Shown here one piece after another: positions 1-13,200 of a stretch of DNA of 64,000 nucleotides (position 1 is the stretch's first letter; every line of letters starts with the position of its first letter). The notes under the pieces are model-generated. The model worked only from the letters and a program-made list of their open reading frames with translations, did no database searches and was not told the DNA's origin. The DNA lies in assembly GCA_964057225.1 (NCBI GenBank), contig OZ059899.1:5084001-5148000 (forward strand), written 5' to 3'. Position numbers and translations under genes: made by a program. The stretch comes from Auanema rhodensis. Taxonomy: Eukaryota; Nematoda; Chromadorea; Rhabditida; Rhabditidae.

Positions 1-283
1 ATAAATCAGAATTATGTAGAAAAAAACAAAGTGAGGACCAAAAAAATACAATACGAAATGATTGACAGGTAGGCTTGAATAAGCCGTTAAAATCGTGATT
101 CACGGCATAACGGCAATATCAGTTTATCATATCAAGTAATCGAAATGCAGATATCAACAGAAATTATGATTAAAATGTCAACACAAGCTTATTAAACAAT
201 ATTTTTTGCTGAAAACTACCGCAACATTTGGAAAGTGTCTTCATAACCCAACAAGATAGCATGGATAAAGTTAATTGACTAAC

Positions 284-3054
284 CTGGTCGTTTATGAGTG
301 GTGGTGTTGGGGCCAATCCGAATGATCCTCCAAGCATAGGCTGTGACACGGCTGAAATAGAAATTGTTCATACCATTTGAGGAAAATAAAACAATGACAT
401 CTTTTTCAAACGCTTAATGGCTGGGAATTGAGCTGAATGAGGAAAACCGGTTAGTATCTAAGTTTCTCGACAATCTATCTATCAGTTTAGAAACCCATGT
501 GTCTGGTATGCTAATAATGTCAGCGCCATGTGGCTTGTCCATTGTTCTACGACCCTTCTGACCATCTGTCGTGATTACTACTCCATTCCGCCGATCAGGG
601 CAAGGTATATCGTCACAGAGTTTATAGGCATTGACATAAAAACCTAATCATGCTCCACATTAACTCTAATGACGATCTTAACGAGTATTTTACCTCTAGA
701 TTTTATCTCATAAGCATATTGAATAATCAATCTCGTACTTATATTTCCGGGACCATATTTTAGAAGAAAACAAGTTTGCTCAAATATGTCACAACAAGCA
801 AAGATAATTCGTTGTAATTATTGATAATTTTGCTCAAAAGTTGTAGCATTATTTCAATAAGCGTGCGATATAGAGAAGTTGACTCAGAGAGAGTATACAC
901 AGCTATACTCACATTTAATGAACTCCAGCTCTCAATCGATCGAAAAAAAAATTATCGACCTATATGAGCAAAGTTCGAATAATGCTCATAGTTTTCTTTA
1001 AATCGACTATTTATCATGATTATGGATTATATTGACTCGCTGTCACTCATCCACATATTACTCCACTCAAACTTTAATGGTGTACTATACTTAACTATGT
1101 GATAGACACATATTTTTAGGAGGGCGAATCTACCATAAGTTGATAGCTAATATGCTTTTGAGAATAAAAACATATTCTATCCCACGATGACTACAGTCTG
1201 CCCACAACTGTGTGACATATCAGACACATCATCTTTGTCAAAGAAACAAGGTGACATATCAAGCCACGTCATCAACATTCCCATTGCGCGTCTTCCGTGA
1301 ACTGATTCTTAGACGGTGAACATGAAAATAAAATTCTCGAACAATTAAGCTTTTTCAAGCTAACAATTACATGCAAGAAAGAAACGAATCATTTCCACCC
1401 TGGTATATAAAATGTTGACTAATTGTTCTGCAAGAAGATCTATTAACTATAGTTGTTTATACTATGGCAAATATAAATGCGTCATAAGTGAGAAACAAAT
1501 TTTGAGATGATCCTAATAGACAGAATTGACCGTGTACACGAAGCTCGACCTAACTATCCTTGCTTAATGTTTGTTTATTGAGATGACAAGTTCAATAAAC
1601 AGTAAACAAATACGCCAGCTTATGTTTACAACAAACTGATCAATTCGCCACGTAGGCTACAAAATTAGTATACTGATTATAGGCTCACTGTAAATCTTTC
1701 AATCTAACTCAATAAGAAATTTCGCATATAAATTCGAAGCTAAAGATTTCATAAGAACGGAATATATGCTGAAAAAATAAATGAAAGCATACCAGTACAG
1801 AGAACAGCCACTATCAATCAATGACCAAAATAAAATAAAAGTAAGCAATCAATTGATATTTCACTTTGACGTAACCACGTTTAAAAACTGACCAGTTTCT
1901 TTTATTATAATTACAATATTCTTTAAGTTCACGCTCTAATGTAAATTAGAAAAGTTACGGTGGACGAAAACTTTAAATATCTATATAGCAATTACTTTTG
2001 ACAGTCATTCAACGAAGTAATACCAATGATAGTTGTTTTCATTAAGAGCATTATTAATTAACAACACAAGTGAGATATTGTCTAGATACAAAATTGTTAA
2101 CACCGTTGAGAGGATTAGAACGTTGCTATAAGCTAATTAGGGCTCTCTCCACTCGGCATGGGGCCGTTGCACGGTCGAATTCCTGTGGTGATCGGCTCCC
2201 AATAAAATCAGAAGATAGGGAATTACGTTTAGATGCGGTGAACAATGCCTTCAGATGATCTAATCCATGCGATAATGTCTCTTTTTATTTCTCTCTCGTT
2301 CGCCTTCATCAAACAATAGTAAGATAATTATGTTTTCGCATTTTCACCATGGCTATGCTGTATAGCTTAATTTAGGTGACCTCATAGTCGTTCATGTGAA
2401 TACGATGATCAAAGGTAGAGAAAAACATCTCTACGTACCCCCATTTTTTAACCATAAACATGTTGTACTGGTTCACAACAAAACACAAGTTTTGTTTTTG
2501 ACCCGCCTTCTATTCCGTGTTGGTAATTGCTTTGGATAACTAGAACGAGAATCCCCTAATGATGGCAGCTTCTTTGCAACCATACTCACTTAATTTCAGT
2601 AACTATGAATGACCAACAAATTCTACAGCATTAAAAAGCTCTCTTGACTACTAATATCAATTCCCATAGTCATACTATGACTATGAAAAATATTATCTTG
2701 AAAATAAAGGTTATTCCAATAAATAAGATTAAAGATAATCAGAGGTAATTGTATACGGTTCGTTTCAGTTCATTCCTTCTAATTCCTATATAACACCATT
2801 TTTATAACTACAATTATAAATGTTAATTCTCTAGAATAAAGGACAAAACACGGTCAAGTTCTCGCTACAATACTCTAACTACAACTCCCACATTTTTGTT
2901 TGTATGACATTTAAGGTTAAAAAAAAATACCTGAACCCCAAGGCGATGATGTAAAAGACTGGGGGATTGGCCGAGCGACAGATGCTAGCAGTTGGGTTAG
3001 GCCCAAATCGTCCGAACCACTGCTGCTACTGCCCAGTGATTCTGACTCGCTCAT
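284..3054 (-). CDS. Unrecognised protein, N-terminal part only (two exons, runs off left edge)
   Basis: Two coding exons fit each other exactly. Exon 1 (3054 down to 2931) starts with ATG 10 bases after a TTTTCAG acceptor, encodes 41 residues beginning MSESESLGSSSSGSDD, and ends in phase 1 at a GTATTT donor. Exon 2 (351 down to 284) follows a TATTTCAG acceptor in the matching phase, adds 22 residues (SQPMLGGSFGLAPTPP is typical) and ends at GTTAGT in phase 0. The intron is about 2.6 kb, far longer than the 45-base introns elsewhere in the window. The visible protein is acidic and serine-rich, then proline/glycine-rich, so probably disordered; this is common at the N-terminus of nuclear regulators but does not identify it. 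The rest lies left of the window. I do not recognise the family. Confidence 0.6.
344..2930. other. Long intron of the left-edge gene
   Basis: AT-rich sequence between the two coding exons of the minus-strand gene. It contains one 78-codon open stretch on the minus strand (about 643 to 413) behind an acceptor-like ATTAG, and a short GC-rich island near 2150-2215 with a CACCACAG acceptor on the minus strand. Either could be a small or alternative exon. I see nothing else in it. Confidence 0.4.
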
Positions 3055-6000
3055 TTCAGCCTCCCTGAAAATACGAAATATGAAAAATGAAATAATTCAA
3101 TAGAAACATTGGAATGTGTGTTTATTAGAATACAAAGTATGACACATGGTCTGTGAAAAGAAACAGTGCAATAGGTTGTCAGACATTGGTGAAACTGTGA
3201 ACCAGCAGGGGGTGCTGAGAGAAAAAGAGAAACGGTCCTATTCAGTTAATCTTTGCTGGTTTATTCAATAACTGATCAACACATAAATAGCTGCTCTAGT
3301 TTATTTACAAAGATGATCAACAGACAACAAAGTAACGCAGCACGGATGAAATTACCCTAGTCATAACATTACTAACTTTTCTTTTTGCCTTAAATATTTC
3401 ACAATATTTGTGCAAAATATAGCAGAATTCTAAAGTAGCTTTCATATTTCAAGAACTAAAATCAATTGAGCTGACCCTCGCGATATCATTAAATAGGCAA
3501 ATATGTAAGCCACCAAATTAGTTACCACTTTATATTGAGAATATAGGAGAAGTTAGTTTTCCGCTTTATCAGCAGTTTTTATCATGTTAGAACTCAATCA
3601 TGATGAAATAGAATAGCAAAAAAATGAGGAAGCATACTAGGCACACGGAAAACAAACTACCACCACCACCAACACCACAAACAAACAACGTTCTCTTCCA
3701 AGTCCCACAATAAATGTTTTTGGCTAAGTGGGCTAAGTTGAAAACTATTTCAACTGCTATGCGTTAAAAGATTTTACACATATATACAATCGTTAGCTTT
3801 AGTAGTTCTATTTGTAGCCGGTCCAGTTAAGATAAGATATTTTGCAATCTAATACTAGTAGAGATAAGAACTATAGCTATCGGTCGGCTTGCATCGTCTG
3901 TGTGGTCTTATGAGAGGAAAGACCCCTGCCCCATATGGCCACTCGGAAAATCGACAGATGGCCACCCAGGTGGTGGCACCGACTTCAACGCCTCACAGTC
4001 TCAGTAGTCTTTACTTTTTGGAAAGACGATCTTTTTTCACTGGATCCTAGTCAAAACCAATACGATCCTTTGAAAACAAACACTCGTTGATTTTCTATCA
4101 TAATTTTAAGTAATATCAAATCATTGACAACTATCCACTCCCCCCCTCTTATTAGTACCATCGATACTGGAGAAATCAGAAACAGCCAAGAAGAAAGCGA
4201 AGTAAGAGTGGTTCCGTAAAAGCCTGCTTCACTCCAGCTACTCAATCTATCTGCTTCTCATTCTTTCTATTCGTTCTCTCGTTCTTCCTCTCTACCACTC
4301 ATCATCTCTCAATGGAGCGTCGTATATACAAGCATAGAAAGGAGAATAGTAGCAGATGAGACTATGCGGACTGCCATAATTTAAAGTCACAATTGCAATC
4401 AACATCAATCTCATGTATTTATCTTATGACGACGTCAGGCGTAGCATCTTTTGGTCATAAGATTCGTCTTAGCACATGCCTCTATTCAGAAAGAAAATCA
4501 ATTAAGCCACACATCATATTGCTTAGAACAGGTCTAATGAGCTATAATGACAACAAATCGTTGATTCATTAAACTGGGTTCTAGTGTTTGTGAATACGAA
4601 CACAGAAGGAAATCGATGCAATGGCACATTTTCAAAGACGCCCGCTCCGGTATTGAACAACGGAAGGCAATGACGACGGGTGTACGTCCAGTCAATGCAG
4701 CTGCGGATAGAATTGACAAGTTAGCCAGAATAATCAGATGGAGAATGGTCTGATTCGCAGTGACCAAAAATAATAATAAAACAAGCGAACATAAAAGATG
4801 GCAGGTGTTTATGGAATGCCATAATTAGAAATTGTGTACTATTTGAAATAATGGTAAATATAAAGAAAATAGATGAAAGTTGACAGGCGGAAAGTAGTAA
4901 AGATGTATGGAAGGCGAAAAATGAAGTAAGAGAGATAAGTTTATATACAGAAATTCTATCGTTACCAAAAATACTAAGATAAAACTGGTAAAATTCCAAT
5001 ATTATCATAGAAAGCAAGCTAAGACTTAACAGCTTAATATCAGATTTTAAGAAATGGAGACAAATATTGATGATTTATCGATTATTGGTGTCATATGTAT
5101 TTAAATGAATACGCTGGCTTCCCAGATAGAATATCAATATTTAAGTAAGCACAATGGAATAAAACTAAAATTTTATAAACTTTGTAACATAAAGTATAGT
5201 ATAAGCTCGAGACTAACATCTTCAAGCCTTCGGCGAAGAAGTATCCGAATCAAAATGCATGACGGCTAGACTGACTAGTGCTCACTGGGTAAGAAATGGT
5301 GCGAGAGATCGACGAGAGAATGAGAGAAATGAAATAGGTCGAGATAGATAGAGAGACCAAGTCAGAAGCAGAGATGCACGAACGAGAGAACCAAAAAGCG
5401 AACACGGTCAAATGGAGAGGTTGGTTCACCAGACGAACGCGATGAGAACATATTTGAAACGAGGAGAGGGCTAAGAAGCAGATTGCACGCCGCACCGCAG
5501 AATCGCATGCGACACCATGCGACATCATGCGCGATTAGTAACCAGGGGAAAGCTGTGCAGTAGAACGTTGGAGTCAGGCAGTAGAGAAAGAAACATGGGA
5601 AAGACAGAGACGTAGAGCAGGTAAAAACGTGCACACATTTCATTTAAACGGTCAGAGAGAAGAAAAAGACCGATAGATAGGAGGGGGAATCGGGGGAAGA
5701 GAGCAAGTAGAGGAACTATACATTATCCGGTCGAGAGAAGCAGAAGAGAGATACACACCGAGAAAGGACAGAAAGAGAGAGAGAGAATCCAGTCAGAGAT
5801 GTAGACTAAAAGGGGAAAAAACAAGTAAAATGCGCACATACAATAGATACTGATGGAGAGAGAACAGAAATGACAGAGAGAAGCATCGCCAACAAGTGAA
5901 CAAGCAAAACAAGCTTCACGATAGTCCTTCATTCCTTTCGTCCTCTCTCTTTCTCTTCTCTATAGAGCAACGGCAGTTGTTTTTCAGTTAGTGCTGGCAA

Positions 6001-7260
6001 AAGCAGGCCTATCCAATTAACCAGCTCTACTAACAAACTACTCCATAACTAATATCGTACAGCAGCCAACACAATGAAAGCAGTCTCAAAAAAGGATATA
6101 GTTCAAATGGAGATTGACATGCAGTCCAATTCTCACGCAATTCTTCTTGAAGTAGCATTTGATGAAACGGCTTGGTCATTTTTGACCACTACTTCTTCAA
6201 TGGGGATTTATAATGATAACTCATTGATAAGATAATAATTTGTCTTTATCAAATAGTTAAACATCGTATAAATCATTTCCAGGACCATCAAAAAACTGAG
6301 CAATCGTCATATTGGAAAGCGACAGCTAATGGATCAAATTCAGTGCACTTGAATTCATGATGGTAGAAGCAACATGAGATCCTAAGTTGTAACCGGAGAT
6401 GAAGCCCCGCTTTCTAATATAAGAGCTGGAAAAATACTTAACAGTTATGTTTTCAGTCCATATAAATAAACTAAATACAATGTAAAAAAAAAAGAAAAAA
6501 ATTCGTACCATTCCTTACATTAAACTAAGAGGAGCAAATGAATCGTAGAAAAAATTTGTATATCTTTGTATATGGTATATATATATATATATATATATAT
6601 GGTTAACCAAAATAAGGGAACCTTGATATCAATAAAGTAACATTCAAGATATTTATGAAAAAAACATAAATAGAAGCTGATTTAACAATATATTATTTGT
6701 CTGGCGCAGACATATTGGAGTTAATAAATGAAACGCCTTCGATGCAGCCGATGCTACGCCAAAATCAGATAAAGATGCTTGAATCGAAGCAAAGCCATCA
6801 TTCGTAATAGATCTAAACAAGGCTATCTCGTTGCCTATTCATGTGAACGTCTTAATAAGCTTCTAAGGCAATACTTGAAAAAGTGAAGGCTTAACCACAA
6901 GGATATAAAGAGAAAGCAGTTTACTTCTATATTGAAGTTTTCTCAATGATTTCTACGTGTTGCATACAATCACATTTTTTATATGTCACTATTTAGAACA
7001 AATAAAATGGAAAATGAAATAATTATATATTAGAAAACTACCCAATATAGATGTGCTTTGTAGTAAATAACTATGAAAACTACAACCTTGCTTACGATGG
7101 TTTCATCCTTCTTCCTCTTTCAGTTTCTCTGTCTATGCGTCCAGCGACGATAGCAAAAAAACAACAACAACTCTACTATTACTACTACTAGCACTGCTAC
7201 TACTACCGCAACCATCGCATCAACTTCACAATAGCCCGATAACTATGTTGGCTTGTGTAC
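3055..7260. other. Gene-free stretch, part 1
   Basis: No exon chain can be built on either strand. A GC-richer island at about 3895-3995 stands out from the surroundings and is open in two minus-strand frames, but no partner exons are visible. Bases 5260-5920 are purine-rich on the plus strand (GAGA-type), which produces several chance open frames on the minus strand. A TA microsatellite lies at 6576-6600. The stretch could be the 5' regulatory region or untranslated leader introns of the left-edge minus-strand gene. Confidence 0.4.
6576..6600. repeat. (TA)n microsatellite
   Basis: Uninterrupted alternating TA run in non-coding AT-rich sequence. Confidence 0.95.
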
Positions 7261-7273
7261 GGCGTTGCCGGGG

Positions 7274-7281
7274 TATAAATA
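7274..7281 (+). promoter_or_regulatory. TATA-box-like element
   Basis: A perfect TATAAATA preceded by GC-rich CCGGGG sits at the end of a small GC-richer island (about 7140-7275) that also holds CAA and CTA triplet runs. The match to a core promoter is good, but no plus-strand coding exon follows, so a function is only a guess. Confidence 0.2.
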
Positions 7282-10200
7282 CTGTTGTTATTCGAATAAA
7301 CAAGAAAGACTGGTTATTCCATGAGTCGATGGGATAACTATAATGAGAACTTCTATCGCCTTACAGGCAAAAGCTTGCAATTATAATCAGTTACAGAGAT
7401 CAGAGATGTTTGTGGACAACGACTTCTCAAGAAACTGTCCAAGAGAATGTTTTCAGATACTATTAATAGTTTAAGCAAACTTGGGATATGCATATATAGA
7501 ATGAAATTAAAAGATGTATCTCAAATTGTCAGAAAAGGTACATAGAAATGGGCGCTACACAGACTGAGAATGATCTTTGGTCAATGGACATGATGCAAAG
7601 ATGTTTAGATGGAAAAATATAAGATAGGGAAGAACAATCCGCACAGCTTGGTTGGATTACTGAGAATGCGGTCAAACTCTAAAACCTCGACTCTCGGCCA
7701 CAATCATTTCTAAACAGCTTTCACAAGGTTGCTTTTCTGAGGAAAATATAACTAACCGGTTGACTTAATTTTTGGAAACGGGCGAAGTCAAAATGTTCAT
7801 TTAGAAAGCATATAAGTATCAAAATTGTTCTACTGATTTTAATTGATTCCGCACTTGACATTCTCTAAGAGTTAGAAAACAAGAAAATACATCTATATAT
7901 TCTTTTTGGAGAAGTAGCGTCGAAGTGAATGCTGGAAGGCGTATAAAGAAAGAGAAGGATATGGAAGGGAAAAGAGTGGACAAATCGACGCCTGGGGGGC
8001 TTCGTAAGATGCATAAATGAGATACGACTGGCTATCTAACAAGAAACAACAATGTGGACGATAGTCAAACTAGTACTACTATATAGAATGAGCTTTCTCG
8101 TATAGAATGGCAATAGAATGCGGAACATCATCAGAATAACATAAGCAGATGAATTGAATTCATAACCTTTTCAAGAAAGGAAAATTAACACCTGTCAGTT
8201 TGTCAGAATGGACCTCATCTGCCAATTTATAACTTGATCCAAAACTATTTCCAAAGAAATTCATCTTTTCGAGGTTTTAATACATTTGCATAGCAGCATA
8301 CAAAGCTAATTTGTAATTCTAAGAGATGGTTTAACTAGAAGAAAAAATGTTCAACTTGTGAATATAACGAATAGTTTGGGGAAACGCAATGATACTAGTG
8401 ATAAAAATATGTAAGATACTTGAGAAAGAAAAGATGTTAACGAGTATAACACGCTGACGTTCTGCGTTCAAATCCACGCATCAAAAATTCTAGGCTCTCA
8501 TTTTCAGTTGGTATATTGACACATGAAAACAAATATGAAAATGAGTCTATAAACTATAACATTTTGTTTGTGATTTCGAAGTGAAAATTAACTATTGGAA
8601 ACCACGTACAACTTTCCAACAACAAAAGGGTTAATTGTAGAAATCGTTCAAAACTTAACAAAATAGGAAAAAAATGAAATGTGGCTCAGCACCAACACAT
8701 GATGTTTTAGCAACCAATATTGAATAAAAGACTAGAACAACATGGTCACGAGAACAATCAAAGAAGTCAAGATCGACTAGATGCATATTGAGCTGGAAGG
8801 TCAGGAGAAGCGGGAGAAATGAAAAAAAAGAGCAAACGGTCCCACAAGTATCAAAAAAGGAAATAGCTACAAAACGGATTTGACTATATTTGACTATATT
8901 TATTTATGTCACTTGTCTATACAGCAAAAAATAGACAATTTTACATTTACAGTCGCAACAATTCCATCCGTAATTATCATTATTCACAATGGAAAACGGA
9001 GGAACATACAAGCGCAATTATCACCAGACAATTTCATAAATCCAAGAAAGAACAATAAAACCTGAGATGCAGCACAACAAAAACTATAAGTAACAATAAC
9101 AAAAATAGCGAAAATATATTTTTTCCATTTTTATCAAAAAAAAAAAATTCATCTGAAGAGTTGTTCATGTAAGGTATCTCATAAACTTGTTCGCACGCAA
9201 AATAATTAAAACTCAAGAAAATATAGATGGAAGAAACGTCGCAATGTCAATATTATAAAATCGTAGTTTACAAATTGAGAAACAGCAAAGCAAATAAACA
9301 AACAAACACAGCAACAGAGAAACCCTCATAGATCAGAAACCGACAGCCGATCAGCGCAATAAGCACATGAGCGCTTTACAGCACAATAGTTTCGTGCGCT
9401 TCTGCCCAACGAGTGTCGTTCCCATAAGCCCCGAAGCAGTGATTCTCTATCAAAAATGAAGTTAAATAGAAAATGGCTCTTTTTACTTGCGATAACAAGT
9501 GAAGCCTGGAAAACAATGAAATATTAGAAAAAAGTCAGTTAATTTGAAAACTGAACTCTTTTTATCTTTACGTGTTTTAGTTATGTATATATACACATGT
9601 AACAAACTATACAAGCACAGAATGAAGACATCATGAATAGTACGTTTGAAACTCTATTTACCATAGATAATTAGAATATATCGTCAAAATAATTCTAAAA
9701 AAATTACAAAAGCAAATGATATCTCAGTTCTATCATGTGTTCATGCACTGATAATGGTATACATTTAACTAACAAGATGCGTTTCATCATGTCTATATGT
9801 TTAAATGATGAAATTTAACATACACGCGAACTATTTTTTATCTTCTAAATGATACAGTCGGCTACTTGTTCAAGAATGTAGATCAAAATTAACATTTAAA
9901 TAACATAACACATCCTACAACGGATGGCAGAAACGAATTATTCAGGCCCACATACATTTTACAGGACCGTATTGTAATCGATAATCCGGCGGCATTAGTT
10001 GGCCAGACGGACTGTTTCTAAATATTCGTACGAATCCAGAATAATAGTTGAATACTTTTAAAATTTGGCCCTACGATAAAGGACACAGAAACCATTTCTA
10101 CAGAGCTTTCACAAGAAAAAGACTTTCATGTTGGTAAAAATCAAATAAGAAACGCATAAGCTAAGTTTTTTTTATTGGATTTTAACCACTTTTTGCTAAT

Positions 10201-13200
10201 AACATGTTTCGTTTCCAAACAACTTAAGGATGAATATGATAAGAGTTGATATTCTATGATTACTTGTCTTGGGCAAAGGAATCAATTGATAGAAATGCAT
10301 GACGAGAAATCACGTTCAAGAAATCGATTTTGCTAAGAATATAATTTCAACTTACGGTATAGGAAAATCTAGTTCGAGAGAAGACAACATGGTGATTATG
10401 AAGCTTATAAACCTTGTAGATGAGGTTTCATTCAATTGGCAACGTGAAGATAACTTTCTTTCAACGTTGGTGCGGCAAAGGTGTTATATTGTATTGTATG
10501 TGCAGGTATGCCTGGCTAGTCGGTTGTCGACGCAACAGAGGGGGTGTGGCCCACATACGTATCAACACAGCACCCTCCACCACATGACATGAAATCAAGT
10601 TATATTTCTCCAATACAATTTTTTAACTATCCGGCTCAATCTATCTTCAAGTGATAGAGATACATGATCATCAATGCACTTTACTGGTCATTTTCAGAAT
10701 TCGAAGCCTTAATCATTGCTGTATAGGGTTTCTACCTTGTCCAAGCAATTACATGAAGAATCGCTGTCTTCTCACGTGATCCAGGATGATGGTTCCGACG
10801 TGACGGATAGACAAAGTGGCGAGCAGAGACAAGCAACGAAATAGTGAAGTAGTGCAGAGAAAGAAATAAAGAGAAACTGCGCGTATGGCTAACATAGAGA
10901 ACATTGGTTCATTCTTTTTACCCCTTATCTCAAACGCCTCCGCAGGTCCACAAATTAACAAGTCAGGAAAGCTTGAGGTACTCGAGCCCGTTCCAGGTCA
11001 TCTCCCTCTGTGAATTATGCATAAACAAATATAAGAGAAACAAATGTGCCTTAGCTGAAAGTTCTTATATATTCAGAAATATGGCAATAGATAATTAGAC
11101 ATTGACAGTCGACATAACAGCTATCTGAAGTTATTACAAGCCTGTCAACATATATTCTAGCTATTCAATAGAAAACTTCTAGAAAACTAAATACTCAAGT
11201 TGATAAGCCTGACTGTACCGCTCAACTGAGAGAGGAAAATAAATGAAACCGACAGATTGTCACGCCGTATCACAATCTAACAGCTCATCAGCCTAAACGA
11301 TTCAAACTGTATCTCGCTGATACATTTTGTTTTCTCTTGATTCATTATTTGATCAGCTTGAAGAGAAAACAAAAATGCCAAATTTAGAATTTTTATTTTC
11401 AAGAAGATCAGCGCATTATTGATTTATATTCAACCATGTTCAATTAAAACAGTAGAAGAGAAAAGCGATTTGTTCAAGAACGAAGAGAAGTCCTACTTGA
11501 CGCAAAGTGTTATTTGCTAAGAAATATTCAGAGATATACATCAGTTGCAGTTTAAACAACAAACGATTCGCTGAGACAGAGCAATGATCAAGCCAATCAA
11601 CAACAACAAAGTAGCAACTGTTGCTACAATGACAATGAAGTACAACAGCCTCATAAACTCGTGACTTCATGAGAGCATCTAATTTCTTCCAAAGATATCA
11701 CAGCCAGAACAAGCACAGAGAAGTTTAAAAAAGTTCTCAAATATTGCATAAAAAGAAAAATGGTATACGGGAATATTTTATATTTTCCCCTCATTGACTA
11801 ATTAGCAATATTAAAACAGGAAAAGGTTAGATAGTTAAAATGGCTCTTCAATATTGCACATTAAGACTCAACGCAAACTGAACCTTTGGCAGTCGACTGA
11901 TGTAGCGCAATAAAATGATGAAAACAGGACAAGGGAATACTTTCAAAACACACCCGGAAAAGTTTCATCTATCCTGATGATTTTGTGACAACTTTACTAA
12001 TGCTAACCTGTTTATTCAATCACAGGAAAGTGAATAATTACAGCAAAAAAAGCCAAAATTGGTTAAACCTCTGCAAAACAGTGCATTTAAAAAATGATAA
12101 CTAAATAAATAAGCAAGTAGTTTCTGCTGTGACATTAATGTAGAATTATATTTGATACGATGACCACACACACACACTAACATAATAGTCTCCCAGCCAT
12201 ATACAATCAGCTATACGGAAGAACAGGGATATTCAGAATAGTTTTATAAAAGAAAATGACCTTCAAACGAGATGTAATTATAGAAATTAAAAGCAAAATC
12301 CCAAATGGAGAACATCTATCGGCAGCGAATGACATATAAATGTCACTTATTAGCAAAAAAAAACAAATTCCGAAAATTAAAGCTGTTTGGCTTCAATGTG
12401 GACAAATATACAATTACTGCAAAAACTTATCCAGCATACTCCAATATATATACGGGCAAATATATATGTATGCGATCATTAAGATAGTTTTAAGCTAGCG
12501 ACGATGCGATCATTACAAATTAGTTAAAGAAAACAGTATCTAGCGGAACAATCAAGATATTGAAAAAATATGTATGCTTTAAATGCAAATCCAAATAATC
12601 TAGTAAGATATAAACAAAATATAAACGTACGTCATCATCATGAAATCTTTCATTTTCCTCTAGTTGATTTTGATTCTAATTGGAAGACACTTATGAGCAG
12701 CCTGTCACTACTGTTCCGATTCAAAAAATGAGCGGAAGTTATTCAAGTAGCTAACGTAAGTAAATTGATTAGCATACAACTAAATCTTGATTTGGCGCGT
12801 AAGATAAAAAATTAAGAGCATAAGCTTCATTAGAATATGCCAATACACATTATTCATGTCAATAATATGCTGGCGTATATTGTGAAACTATTTTTGAACA
12901 TTCCAATATATAGTATTCAACGTAGAGGTTTGTGACCATAATATAATATACTATCTTTTAGAGCGAGATGTATGCAAAATTGAAGTTTCGATTTGATAAG
13001 GGAATATTTGTTGAAAGGAAAAGTTCTCGATCCATAAAAATCAGTCCTTAAAAGGGAATAGGCTGAAACAAATCAATTCTGTGACGAATCGGAATTTGAG
13101 GCAACGATGAGGGTTTTCATAATAGTTTCAATAAACTAGCTATTCCATGAAGTGGAGATTATAGGAAGAAAAAACGAGAAAACCTTCTGGAATCAACCAT

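Noticed and set aside
5250-5932. Several 70-93-codon minus-strand frames
   Set aside because: GAGA-type purine bias on the plus strand again; overlapping frames, no motif.
8440-8500. Possible tRNA (GTTCAAATCC B-box match)
   Set aside because: The T arm pairs only partly and there is no A box or cloverleaf upstream.
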